A stretch of DNA of 64,000 bases from Neocallimastix lanati (nom. inval.) (lineage: Eukaryota; Neocallimastigomycota; Neocallimastigomycetes; Neocallimastigales; Neocallimastigaceae), in the NCBI GenBank assembly GCA_016946835.1, contig JACVTC010000047.1:773001-837000 (forward strand), written 5' to 3'. Made by a program: the position numbers and the translations under genes. Positions 28,896-43,452 of this stretch are shown here, in pieces. The notes below the pieces were generated by a model. It worked only from the letters and a program-made list of their open reading frames with translations. It did not search any database and had not been told where the DNA came from. Within the stretch, counting starts at the first letter, position 1. Each line of letters opens with the position of its first letter.

Positions 28896-31533
28896 GGCAG
28901 CAAACTTGTTTCATCTTTATTAATTAAATATTTGATAAAATACATGTAATAAAATAATAAAAAAAAAAAAAAAGATAAAAAAATAAACAAAAAATAAAAC
29001 ACAAAATAAAAATAAAATAATGGTATAATATATTCTAGTTTCATTTAATTAATATTTGTAAGACTTCACAAGGGCATTATTATACTGAAGTATAATAATT
29101 AACTTTGACTTCGCAATGTTAATCATAATTTTAAGATACAAAATTATGATCTTCATTGGTTGCGCTAGCCCTGCTGGCCTGTCTTACTGTTTCTTCAGCA
29201 TTGACGCTCTTGGTAGTAGTAGTACGATTCGATTTGAACCTATTGAACAAAGACCATTGCTGGCCAACAGCAATAGGTATAATCGATTGGAGAAGTGCCG
29301 CAGTAACCACTAAGAACGGAGTATCAGAATAAGCACCTGATTTCATCTGGCACTTAAATAGATCCTTCCATTCCCTTGTACTGTTATTAATACTTCGACC
29401 TCCAAGAAGGAAATTAAACACTTTTTCACACACACTAGAATCAATATACACATTATTTTCAATACTATTACTAACATTACTAAAAATACTATTACTAGTA
29501 TTATTATTACTATTATAACTATTACTATTATTACTATTACTATTATCATTATTACTATTAACAATATCATTTGTTAGGTTGCCACGGTAAAAAGCATTAT
29601 ATAAAAATAAAATTTTATCATTAACTTTACTACGAATATGATTGAAAAAAGGACAATCAATTAACCAATGACTTATCCATTGTTTATTACTTTTACAACA
29701 GGGACAAAAATTAGGACACATTTGGTCCACTATTTTTGCAGCTTTAGCAATTCTAGCATCTAATCTATATCCGCTTCGTGCCCTCAATAGCCAATAGAAA
29801 CCATATGAAAGATCAGGATAGTCATAACAAAGTTTTATAAATTTTGATGTTTCTTCGAATTTGTTTTTGTCATAAAACTCAGCTTTAATAGAATTGATTT
29901 TCATATCTCTTTTCCAATAAAAAACCTTGATTTTATTATCGTTATTACCTCTTTTCTCTAGTTTACGTTTAAGAGTTCTACTTTCTTTTGTCCATGTATA
30001 TTTTCTAGATTTTGGAATATTATTAACTAAATAGGAAATAATACAATTTGAATTTTTCCATTTATCAAAACATTTGACCTGAGACAAAGCACACTTAGCT
30101 GACAATGGAGGAATATGTAAATCTTTTGAAATAGAATATACATTAATAAATGATTTGGCTTTTTGTATACCTGCAATCCATCTTAATCCTTTATTAATTA
30201 ATTTCTGAGTATTATTTGTTCTCGTTTTATTCGAACCAAGTAAAGGTGCAAAGTAAGAGACTTTACTAAGTACATAAGAGTTAATTATAATCTTCTTAAA
30301 TGGAATAGGAATTTTGGAATTTGAAAGAAATTTACTAACAGAAAAGAGAGCTTTAGTTACTTTAGAGTTAAGTAATTTAATAATAGGTTTCAACGATAAG
30401 CTTTTATCAAATGGTATACCTAAATAGGTATAACATTTAGTTATTGGAATTGGTTGACCAGCAAGATAAAAAGTAGGATCTCTTTTATTTTGAAAAAGAG
30501 GTGTGTCTGGTCGAATCACCATCGTTGCACACTTATTAATTCCAAAATTCATCATATTAAATTTAGCCCATTCATTTACCTTCTTAAGCATTTTTTTCAA
30601 CTTAGTTCTTGACGGTGCGCATAGAACAATATCATCTGCAAAGAGTCCACCACAACATCTAGATTCGCCTAAAGGAATTCCAAGTTCTGAAACATCATTA
30701 AAAATGTCATTAATAAAAAGATTGAAAAGAATTGGTGATAGTGGACAACCTTGTCTAACTCCTTTCATAATATTAAAAGATTCCGAATATTGATCATCAA
30801 TTTTAACACTAGCTTTGGATGTCAAATATAGATTTTTTATAAATTGATAACATTTACCTCTAATACCTAAAGCATCTAATTTATATAAAATATTACCTAT
30901 TGGAACAGAATCATATGCCTTTTTTAAATCTAGAAAAGCTAGGTAAGTTTCCTTATTATCATTTTTACGCCTTTGACAAATTTCTCGAATTGAAATAAAT
31001 AAACTAACACATTCTTCTTTAGTACGAAATCCAAATTGCTCTGGCCTAATAAAATTATTTTTAAGTCTATATTCTGAAATTCTTTTGGAGACTATTTTCG
31101 AAATGAGTTTAATATCATTGTTAATCAGAGAGATACCTCGATAATTGTCACAATCAGATAGATCATCTCCTTTTTTAGGAATAGATATAATACTTGCTTC
31201 ATTCCATGAGCTAGGAAATTCTCCATTCCAAATTCTTGAGTATATCTTCTGTAAACAATTTAAACCAGAAGAAGAATTATTTACTGAATTTTCGTCATCC
31301 GGAGGAATTAAAGCTTTATAAAATTCAATAGGAATTCCATCCGGGCCTGAAGCTTTAAAATTTGGAGTAGCCAAAATTGCTTCTCTAATTTCTTCTATAC
31401 TGATGTCTTAATTTATATCCCATTCATTGTGTCTCGTATACCTAATTGTTCCATTGGAAAATTTATTATACCATTCGATTAATGCACTATTGATATCAGA
31501 ATGGCTTGAAGCAAGTTTTTTATAGTGATTGTG
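28867..31533 (-). mobile_element. LINE copy B, 5'-truncated insertion with target-site duplication
   Basis: Minus-strand element with a T run at 28867-28892 (poly-A tail). The 14-bp word aggatatgaaaatt occurs at 28853-28866 directly beside the tail and again at 31534-31547 beside the other end, which is the direct duplication expected from target-primed reverse transcription. The element is therefore 2.67 kb: truncated within the linker between endonuclease and RT, it keeps RT, zinc knuckle, C-terminus and 3' end. Removing it leaves one continuous AT-rich target. Confidence 0.93.
29131..31533 (-). pseudogene. LINE copy B reverse transcriptase, 5' truncated, one in-frame stop
   Basis: From 31374 down to 29131 there is an unbroken 747-codon frame. 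The same frame continues upstream to the element end at 31533, interrupted only by TAA at 31408-31410. RT motifs are ASGPDGIPIEFYKALI, FGFRTKEECVSLFISIRE, FLDLKKAYDSVP (A), GVRQGCPLSPILFNLFINDI (B), GGLFADDIVLCAP (C) and FGINKCATMVIRP (D). A zinc knuckle CPCCKSNKQWISHWLIDC follows. An Asn/Ser-rich low-complexity insert (about residues 606-640) comes before FLLGGRSIN, and the C-terminus ends in KSVNAEETVRQASRASA. The endonuclease is lost by the truncation, so the copy cannot move on its own. Its RT is the best preserved in the window. Confidence 0.92.
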
Positions 31534-31547
31534 AGGATATGAAAATT
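31534..31547. repeat. Target-site duplication of LINE copy B (right copy)
   Basis: aggatatgaaaatt, identical to 28853-28866, at the truncated 5' end of copy B. Confidence 0.9.
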
Positions 31548-31825
31548 AAAAACCTAAAGTAAAAATTTATATAAAAATATAAAGTAAAATATATAAAGAT
31601 AGAAAAAAATATATATATAATATATATAAATATATAGAATAGAAAAATTTTAGAAATATAAGAGAAAAAAATAAAAACAATATTGTTAGTAGTATAGTGT
31701 AAAAAATTCTTTTGGCTGAAAAATTGATTTAAAAAATACAGTTATGATTTATATAAAAAATAGAGATTGCATTAAAAATTGAAAAGTAATTTAGATTTTA
31801 TTATTATACTAATTGCTGAACCCCC

Positions 31826-32040
31826 TCAGAAACCATACAGCTTAGGCTCCATCATTGGGCCTAACAAACAAAAAAGAAATAAAACCTAGAAGTATTTTTT
31901 TAAAAAATGATTTGGTTATTAAATAAAATATCACATTCCTTTCATATTTAAAATCAATAATGTCTGCATCTCTTCCACCAAGATGGAAGTTATATAATTG
32001 TTACCACTACTTATATATATTTACACACCCATTATATATA
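31826..32040 (-). mobile_element. LINE fragment H: short 3' piece
   Basis: Bases 31840-31900 resemble the 3' coding end of copy A (cctaacaaac...aataaaaccta). Bases 31900-32035 match fragment F at about 10215-10350, including aatgtctgcatctcttccac and caagaaggaagttatata-like words. It is a small hybrid or rearranged remnant without an open frame. Confidence 0.65.
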
Positions 32041-32620
32041 ATAAACAAAGAATTATATTTATTTTCTATTCTCTTTAAAATAAAAATAAAAATAAATAAA
32101 TAAAAACCTAAAAATAAATAAATAAGTAAATAAATAAATCAAAATACTTCTAAAAATTATATACTAAATTATAGATTATTTTTAATTTTTTATTTATATT
32201 TTATTCTTTTACTATAGTTTTAATTTACTTTTCTGTCTAAAATTTATATAAATTTATTCTTTAGTTTTATATATTAATTTAAATATTTTTTAAATATTCA
32301 TTTTTTAACTTTCTTTTTTTTTTTTTTTTTTTTTAAGTTTAATTTTTATTTTAATATGCAATTTTTATTTATTATTAATGACTCTACTATGTTTTATTTA
32401 TAATTTTTAATATTTTCTTTTCAAAAAGAGAAATATTAATATCAAAATGTAATAGCTTTCCTTTATTTTTTTTTTCTTTAAATTTGTTTAATTTTTTTTA
32501 AAAAAAAATGATTTTTAATAAATTTTGTATAAAAAAAAAAAAAATACATTTGTTCTTTTTTTTTTTTTTCCTTTCTTTTCTTTTTTTTTTTTTTATAATT
32601 ATTTTTAAAACTTATTTAAT
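32041..32620. other. AT-rich 3' flank of malate dehydrogenase
   Basis: Poly-T and poly-A runs (for example 32315-32334 and 32578-32594) with no recognised gene. The part nearest 32620 should be the MDH 3' UTR. Confidence 0.5.
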
Positions 32621-34241
32621 TTAAAGTTTAGATTGAGCAACAAAGTTAACACCCTTTTCAATGTTAGTCTTGAGTTGTGGAATACATTCATTGTAAAGAT
32701 TTTGTTCGAATTCAGATAATTTACCAAGTGGAATGTATTCTTGAACACCATTTCTGTCGATTTTTAAGGCAGAAGAGAAGAATCTAATTCCATCAGCCTT
32801 AGCGATTGGACTTTCAACATAAGAACAAGCAGTAACAGTCTTGTTTAAGACAATAGCTTGTAAAAGCTTGTCAACAAAACGAGCACCAGCATAAGCCATT
32901 GAAAGAGTAGCAGAACCTTTACCATTCTTAGCCTTAACAACTACATTAATATTTAATATAATATATCATATTATAATTTAATCATTTAACAATAAATATA
33001 CATTATTTACAATAGTTACTCATTCAAATTTATTAATATTAATTTACCTTCATCACCACCGAATTGAATGTGTTGAGTGAGGCTCTTAATTTGAGATTCA
33101 GTAAAGGTAACACCTGGAATCTAAAAATTTTTTAAATAAAAAAAATACGAATAAACTTTATTTAATAAAAATATTTAAATATATATAATTAATTAATTTT
33201 ATAAACTTTATTAATCTTACTTGAGAAAGAAGTGGAATAATGGTTGTACCAGAGTGACCACCAATAACAGTAATATTAGTCTTAGTAACATCAAGACCCT
33301 TGCATTCAGAAACAAAAGTGTTAGCACGAACAACATCTAAAGTAGTAACACCATATAACCTTTATTTAATTTATTAATTTGTTAATTCATAAATTACTAA
33401 ATGAAGTTTCTATTAATATACAAAAAATATTATTTAATTATTACTTCTTTGGGTTGTAGCAACCGTAAGTCTTGAAAACTTCAGCACAGATTGGAACAGT
33501 GGAATTAACTGGATTAGATATAATACAGGTGAAAGCCTTTGGACAGTTCCTTAAATTGATTATTATTATTGTTTTTATAATATGTTTTAGTATTTTCTAA
33601 TTTTGATTATTATTATACTTTATATATTATAAATTATATATAATTACTTGGCAATAGCAGTGGCAAGACCCTTAACAATACCTGCGTTGATCTTGAAAAG
33701 ATCATCACGAGTCATACCTGGCTTACGTGGAACACCAGCTGGGACAACAACAACATCACAACCAACAAGGGCAGCATCGAGTTCCTTAACACCGTTGTAA
33801 CCAGTAACCTTAGCCTTAGTATTAATGTGACTTAAATCGGTAGCAACACCTGGAGCATTGACAATATCATATAAAGCAAGTTCGTCAACGAGTGGGTGTT
33901 TCTTAAGAATAAGAGAGATGGATTGACCAATACCACCAGCAGCACTATCAATTAAAATTTAATTCATGAAGTTAATTAAATATGAATGAAATATATATAA
34001 AAATTATTATCAATTAAAATAATATATGCTTACCCAAGAATAGCGACCTTAACCTATTATTTTAAAAATAAATATTAAAAATATATATTAAAAATAAATA
34101 TTAATTATTAATCTTAATCTACTTTACTATATTTATTAATGAACAATGTTTTATTAATCTATTCTCTGATTTTATTAAATCTTGTTTCAATTATTTTTTT
34201 TATTTTCCTTAATTTATTAATATTACATCTAATCATAGTTT

Positions 34242-34275
<34 letters not shown>

Positions 34276-34489
34276 CTTCTTAAATTCTATTTTATTAAAA
34301 TATACATTCATTTTTATATTCATGTATATTTAAATATTCTTTTTATATTTCTACATTATTTTACTAATTATTTATAATTTAGCTCCTTTTCCTTTTTCCT
34401 TTCTTATTTATTTTATTTTATTTCTTTTATCCAGTTTATTAATTTTATATATTTTACTAATTACAATTTAATTATACTCAACCCACCAT
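32621..34489 (-). CDS. MDH: NAD-dependent malate dehydrogenase
   Basis: Catalyses malate + NAD+ to oxaloacetate + NADH, probably in the cytosol. Exons on the minus strand are 34034-34053 (20 bp), 33648-33944, 33445-33549, 33221-33359, 33048-33120 and 32621-32940; phases agree at every junction. Residues across the first junctions read [17 protein letters not shown], the NAD-binding glycine motif. Then come [37 protein letters not shown] (substrate loop with catalytic Arg), [33 protein letters not shown] (Asp/Arg), [18 protein letters not shown] (catalytic His) and [19 protein letters not shown]. The initiator is not in these exons. The best candidate is ATG at 34487-34489 followed directly by a GT donor, a three-base coding exon that would give MVKVAILG and 318 aa in total. 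That first exon is an inference. No N-terminal targeting peptide is visible under this model. Confidence 0.93.
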
Positions 34490-35346
34490 TTTGTATATTA
34501 TTTTCTCTAATTTATTGAAATAATTTAAATTTTAAAAAATAAAAGTGATTTTAAAATTTATTTCAGAGCCTTTTTTCTTTTATAATATTCATATTCAGGT
34601 TCTTCATTTTTCCTTGATCAATATATTAAATTATATTCTAATATATAAATAATTATAATACTGATGATAGATTAAGAAAAAAATTATTTATAGATAGAAT
34701 TAAAATTTTTATTGGTTAAAATAAATCTTTTTACGTTATAAAAGTTTTATATACAATAATTTATTAATAATTAAGGAATTAAATATTTATATATTAACAT
34801 ATATTTAGATTCTTTTTTTTTGATGTATAATTTATAGATATACAATTTAACACATTACATTACAATACATTAAATTTTTATATGCAAAAAGTTAAATTTA
34901 TTACATTATCAATATTATCTTAATTTAATCTTTTATAATAATAATAAAAATTATATAATAATTTTTATTAAGTTGGATATGTATATCATACATTAAATTA
35001 TAGAATTGAAAATCTATTTAATAGTCACATGCATAATGGATTATTTAAAATTTAATTATGATAATTAATTTAATTAACTTTGTAGAAAATATCAACTATA
35101 TTTTTTTTCTTTCCTACTGAATCTTTGAAAACTGAATAATAAAAGATCTAAAAAGTATTTACGAAAAAAATCAGAAAAACAAATATTAAGGTAATAATAA
35201 AAAAAAAGCATTTATTATAATATATTTTTAGGTATTTTTTTAAAAAAGAAAAATTATTAATTTATATCTTTAAATTATTAATAATTATACTTTATATAAA
35301 TTAATAAAAAAAAAAAAAATATAGATATAAATATTAAATATCAATA
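34490..35346. other. Divergent intergenic region between MDH and Gtr1
   Basis: AT-rich spacer between two genes transcribed away from each other, so both promoters should lie here. I see no defined promoter element beyond T-rich and A-rich tracts. Confidence 0.5.
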
Positions 35347-37273
<1,927 letters not shown>

Positions 37274-37736
37274 ATTAGAAGACTTTAAATTAAAAATATT
37301 AATAATAGTTTTAAAAGGGAAAAAATAAATAAATATAAAATAAAAAAAAAAGGGGGATAAAAAAATAAAATAATATAAATAGTACTAATAAAAAATTAAT
37401 ATAAATAAAAAATATTTATAATGGTATAATTAAAATAATAATAATAATAGTAATAATGATATTCTAATAATGTACATAATATTATTATCTAAATTATAAA
37501 CAAAAAGTAAGACTAAATATTATATAATTTTATTATTATTATCATATAATATTATATAATATAATATTTTACTATTACATAAATGGCTTTAGCTTAAATT
37601 TTATATTATTGTCATTAATTATGATATTATACTGATTTGTATATAATTTGTATATAAAGTTATATACAGATTTTCTTAATTTATTAACTTTTTCTTTTAT
37701 ATATATATATATATATATTTAATTTATTATTATTAT

Positions 37737-37767
<31 letters not shown>

Positions 37768-38154
37768 TTTTTTATTTTTTTTTTTTATTTTTTTTTATTT
37801 TTTTTTATTTTTATTTTTGTTTTTATTTTTTTTTTTTTTTTTTAATTCTTTGTATTATTGTATTTATTTTTATTTAATTATTATTATCTTTTTTTTTTTT
37901 TTTTTTTTTTCATTTATTTAATTTCCTAATGGCTTTAGAATTGATATTTATTTATTATTTATTAAATTATTCATTTTTTGTATAACTAAATCCATTATTT
38001 ATATCTTAATTGGCTTAATAATTAATAAATTAAAGTATTATGGTTATGAAAAAGTCTTTTTTTTTTTTTGTTGTTGTTGTTTTTATTTTTATGTTAAAAA
38101 TTTAAAAAGTTAGTAATTAAATTTATTTCACCTAACATATTATATTGAATATTC
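37274..38154. other. Convergent AT-rich intergenic region
   Basis: Lies between the 3' ends of Gtr1 (+) and the membrane-protein gene (-). It holds (TA)n at about 37700-37720 and long T-rich (TTTTTTTA)n-like tracts at 37741-37845 and 37890-37911. No gene was recognised. Confidence 0.55.
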
Positions 38155-40511
38155 TTAAATACTCACAATATAAATACCAATAATAAATATATATAAACAA
38201 AGATCATTGTATAATATTTTCCATACAATTTTATATTGAATGAAGAAATTAATTATTTGATTAATAAATAAAAAGGAAGTATATGAAGCTGGCTTAAAAA
38301 ATGGAACTATTTCATCCATAATAAACTAAAATTATATATTTTAAATTAATATTAATATATTAATATTTGATTTATGATATATTACAAAATCACAATATTA
38401 TAATTTATAGAAGATAAAATAATAAATATAATATTTACATATTGAAGACCGAATTGTGCTGAAAAAAGTATACATTCTAATAAAATTAAACTTTTCCATG
38501 GCGTCTTAATATATATATATATATATATTCATGATTAATAATAGAATTAGTATTATTTGTATTTTTATTATTATTATTGTTAATGATTTTATATATATAT
38601 ATAAAACATCTGCTTACAAATTTTTCTAATACCCTTGTAAATTTTCTTTGATTTTCTAAATCTTTATCTTTATTTAAATAAGAATTATATACTATAACTT
38701 TATTTCCGGTAAATTCATCAATATTACATTGATTAATGAAAATTTGATTATCATTATTTGATATCATCCATGATACTGGTGTCGTTCGAATCCATAATAT
38801 ATTTTGATCTGACTCATAAAATTTGTTTTTATCATCAATTCCACTATATTTTTTATAATTCTTTGGAAAATTAGCATTTCTTAAATTTGAAACATATGAT
38901 GGTTCATATGCAATGTTTGAATGAAATCTCATTAAGAAAATATGAAGGAATAATACTATAAAAACACTATGAGTAATCATATAAAATCTATTTAAAGCTT
39001 TATAACCTTTTCTTCTTCTTTTTTCATGTTTTTTATTTTCCTTAATATCATGAAGAGTGATAAATTCCATCTCTTCATTTTCTAAATGATTTATATTACT
39101 AGTATCAGTAAATGATGTTTCATCGTTTAATGATGCACTAATTCCAAGTTTATCTTTTAATATATATTTTAATATATGACTACCTATTTCCAATTTTCCA
39201 CCATTATATAGTAAAAAGGATATTAATTTTATAATTATATAATAAAATTTTGTTTGATATCCATAGAAATTTTTCATAACATCATTAAACATTGATTCTA
39301 ATAATTCCTCTTGCTTATGCAATTCAGAATCTTCGTCTAAATTTTGGCAGCTTCCAGAATGAATTGAATCATCAAAACTTCCTTCTTTTATTTCTCTTTC
39401 CATAATATTTCTTGAAAGATTTCCCTCTATATCTCCTTCAATTGTATTGTTTATTGTATCGTTATTACTTTTATTAATTGAATTTTCTAAATACTTTAAT
39501 AAATATTTTAATAATGATCCATTATTTTCATCATCTTCAACCTCTTGAGAATTACTGTTATGTAAAGTACTATCACTATCATAATAAACTGTTTCCTCAT
39601 CAACTACTTCTAAATTATTTTCATTTTCAAGCTTTCTTTGTAATAATTCTAATATTTATTTAATTTATTATATATATAGTTAAATTATTATATATAGTTT
39701 GATATTTATATATAATTGGTATTTATTTTTATAAATATATTTATTAATACATGGAAAATATCAAATTATGAATTAACAATAATTTATTAATTATCTAATT
39801 TATACCTTTTTCACGAGCTTGTTTCAATTCATGATATAAATTATTTGGTGGTAAATCCGAATAAGACTCATCAAACTTATCCCCATAAAAATCATCATCA
39901 TATGAAAATAATTTTGGTGAGGGTGAAAAATGAATTGAATATCTACGTTTAACAGCTTTATCATTTTTATTATCATTTTTAAAAGAAATTGCACTACTAC
40001 TCTTCATTTTTTTTAAGCGACGAATATGTTCTTTTGAGCTGATTAATACTTTTGGTTTTCTAAAAGATCTTTTTTTTGCAAGAATTGTTGTACCATTTAA
40101 ACTACTATTAGATCTATTACGAGTTAAATTACCACTTTTTTTTTGGTTATTAATATTACCCATTTTATAATTTCTGTTGACATTATATTTATTATTTTCG
40201 AGAAAATTATTATTTGAATTAGAAAACTCTGAAATATCAGCAAATGATATTGACCTAGCTCTTCTTTCTCGAAATTGCTTATCAACATTTGGTGCTCGAA
40301 GATTTAAAGAAGATTCCCTTCTAAATATGATAGGTTTCTCATTTCTGTTATTACTATATTCATCTTCGAAATTATTGTAATTATTATAGGAGTTTGTTTT
40401 TGTTGTTTTAGGGTATTTTATTTTTAGATTTATATTGAACACTTCGTTATTTATATTTTCATTTTCTTTATTATTATAAAAATCTTCCATATATGTATTT
40501 TCAAATTGCAT
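38155..40511 (-). CDS. Unrecognised membrane protein with disordered N-terminus
   Basis: Not recognised. Model on the minus strand: exons 39806-40511, 38618-39648, 38439-38504 and 38155-38325; 1974 bp, 657 aa, all phases consistent and all introns GT...AG. The first two junctions are well supported (AREKELLQRKLENENN across the first). Residues about 1-390 are Asn/Ser/Arg-rich and probably disordered, with many RRxS-like sites (FRRESSLN, RRARSISF, RRYSIHFS) that suggest phosphorylation. A strong membrane segment lies in MITHSVFIVLFLHIFLMRF, followed by a globular part with ILWIRTTPVSWMISNNDNQ and FTGNKVIVYNSYL. The short third exon encodes WKSLILLECILFSAQFGLQY, a second hydrophobic segment, and the last exon another one or two. 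A donor-like site at about 40887 and an acceptor just upstream of the ATG suggest a spliced 5' UTR or an extra N-terminal exon. The last exon is the least certain. Confidence 0.65.
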
Positions 40512-41030
40512 TTTATTATATTCTGAAATAATATTTTATAAATTGAAATAAAAAAAAAAAATTAATAACAATAAATAATAAAATATATTTATATATATAT
40601 ATTTAAAATAAATATTTAATAATTAGGATAAGAATATAGTATAAATAATATATATAATAGAGAAGTAATGAAAACTGATAAATTTTAAATAACAAAATAA
40701 ACAAATAAAACTAAAAATAATAAAATTAAAAAAAAAATAATATAAATAAAAATAATAAAAAAAAAATTATAAAAAATTATAAATTAATATATAATAAATA
40801 AAAGAAAAAGAAAAAAATAGGAAGAAAAAAAAAAGTTCATTATATTCTATATATATAAGATTGCATATATAAAAAGTAATATCTTACCTTTTTAAGAAAT
40901 ATTATTTTTTATAATATTTACAAATACTAATATTTTACTATAACAATAAATGCAAGTATATACCAATAATTTAACTAAATATTAAATAATTCCTTACCTA
41001 TTTATTTAAAACAAAACAAAACAAAAAAAT

Positions 41031-41065
<35 letters not shown>

Positions 41066-41200
41066 CATATATATTTTATAATATATATAATTGCAATAAT
41101 ATTTATTATTGGAAAATTGATTTTAATAACTTTATTGTTTATTCATTTATAAAAAAGAAGAAAATCATAATTAGAATTTTCAATTTCTTTTCTTTTTTTT

Positions 41201-41250
<50 letters not shown>

Positions 41251-41606
41251 TAAATACTTTTTGTTTTATATTTATTATTTATCAATTAATAATTATATTT
41301 TAATATTTTATAGATATGGCTATTATACTTGATAAATACAAAAATTCAATAAAAGAATTATTATTGTAGTATAATAATATTATTATCTTATACTCGATTA
41401 TAACAATTATTAACAAGAATTTAATATTAATTATGCATTTAACAATTTATACTGATTTCAATTTATTAACATTTTTAAAATATAACATTTTTTATATATA
41501 TAAATGTTAAATGTTAATAAATTTAATGACAGAATTATTTGAAGCAATGAACAAAAAAAAATTATATTTTATATATATATATATATTAATATAATTAGTT
41601 TTTTAG

Positions 41607-41650
<44 letters not shown>

Positions 41651-43452
41651 TAATTAAACTTTATTTATTTATCAATTTAGTTAGATGAAAATCATATATA
41701 AATTATATATATGGAATATATTTAAAAACTATTAAATTTTGGAATTATTTAAAACTATTTCATATATTCCATATGGAATTGTTAAATTAATTGAAGCATA
41801 TAATCAATATATTAATAATAGAAGTGATATATAAAAATATGAAAATATATATATGAAAATGAATATTATAATTAATTTAATTTGATGAATTAAAAGAATA
41901 AATGTAATTATAAAAATAAATAAATAAATAAATAAAAATATATATGATGTATTAATAACATACATTTTCTTAATTAATTTAATAAATATTTATATATATT
42001 TATTTAATCTTTCATATTAATTTTTTTTTATTTTAATAATTGTCTGTTTTATAATTTTTGTTAAAATTTTATTGGTATTATGAATAGTGTTAATTCTATT
42101 ATCTGAGTAATAATTATAATTACCATCAAAAAATTCATTTTTTAAAATATAATTTTAATTTCTTTAATTATTGATTTATTTAAGAATTTCACATATTAAA
42201 AAATGAGAATCTTGAATTTTTTGAGGTATGATTTTTTTATAATTATAATCATTTTTATAACAAAACTAATAGTTTCATTTGAGAATTGTTTATTTTACTT
42301 ATTTTACCTTATTATTTTTTTTTAATACTATTTATTTTATTCTTTATTAAATTGTTGGTATAAATAACATCTTCATCTTTTAACACAAAGTATGCATACC
42401 AATTCAGTAATTTTCACTCTATAAGCCATTAATGATTTTGTTTTTATCATCTTGATTTTTCTTTTAATACCTTAATGGTATAATTATGAAATAGACGTCT
42501 GATTTATAGATCATATTATATTATTTAATTTATCTAAAACTCTTTTTTAAATAAAAAAATAAATACTATTTTTTTACTGATAAATTAATTAAAAATCTTA
42601 TAATTAATTTACTAAAATAATAATCAAATATGTATATATTTATATATTTGAAATAATTGAAATATTAATATCATATATATACATAAATATTTATATTTAT
42701 ATTTATATAAATTAATGTATGTATTTCATTTGTAAAAAAAATAAAATAAAATAAAATAAAATAAAATGTTAAAAATAAAAAAAATAAAAAAAAAAATAGA
42801 AAAATAAAATAAATGGATTTGTTAATAATAAATTTTTTTTATTATTATACAGATATTATATTAAAATTTAATGGGTAAGTATTTAACAAATAAAGTATTA
42901 ATTAAATGTTACACAAATAATTAAAATAAAAATAATGATAAAAATAATGATAAAAATAAAAATAAAAAAAATAAAAAAATTTTTGGACTCTCATTTTTTT
43001 ATGTATACGTATATTTAAATTCATAAGTAAATTTTATTATTCTTTTTTATCATATAACTCCATTATATCTTTTATATATTTTTGTAAAAAATTAAAAAAA
43101 TAAAAGTCACATGATATCTTATTTTTTAATATAACAGAAATATTTTACTATAACAATTTACATTTCAAATATTCTAAATTTTATTATTTGAAATAGATAA
43201 AAAAACGTTTTTAATATATTTACATTTAAGAAACATCTTAGTTTATATAAATAGTAAGTAAATAAAGTAATTATATAAAAATTGAATTTTAAATATTAAG
43301 AATTAATGTAATTTTAGTCATCAATAAAATATTATATTTTTATTTTATATTTTTGTTTTTACATTTATATGTCAATTTTAAATATTTTATTAATGAATTA
43401 ACATAAAATCAATTAAATTAATTATTTTTTTTTCATAAAGATTTAATTAAAA
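40512..43452. other. Long non-coding AT-rich region
   Basis: Contains poly-A at 41032-41058, poly-T at 41203-41248 and 41611-41649, (TA)n and (AAAAT)n. Donor-like sequences on the minus strand at about 40887 and 40997 may belong to 5' UTR exons of the neighbouring membrane-protein gene. After the T run at 41611-41649 the sequence is somewhat more complex up to about 42520, possibly an old minus-strand retroelement with a poly-A tail, but no translated motif supports this. Confidence 0.45.

Noticed and set aside
29343-29570. 75-aa Ile/Val-rich frame inside LINE copy B
   Set aside because: A shifted-frame shadow of the Asn-rich linker in the copy B reverse transcriptase ORF.
38155-38504. Similarity of the last exons of the membrane protein (FSAQFGLQY) to the first helix of SLC45-type sugar transporters
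   Set aside because: Only about ten residues fit, and the rest of the transporter fold is absent; an in-frame stop follows 57 codons into the last exon.
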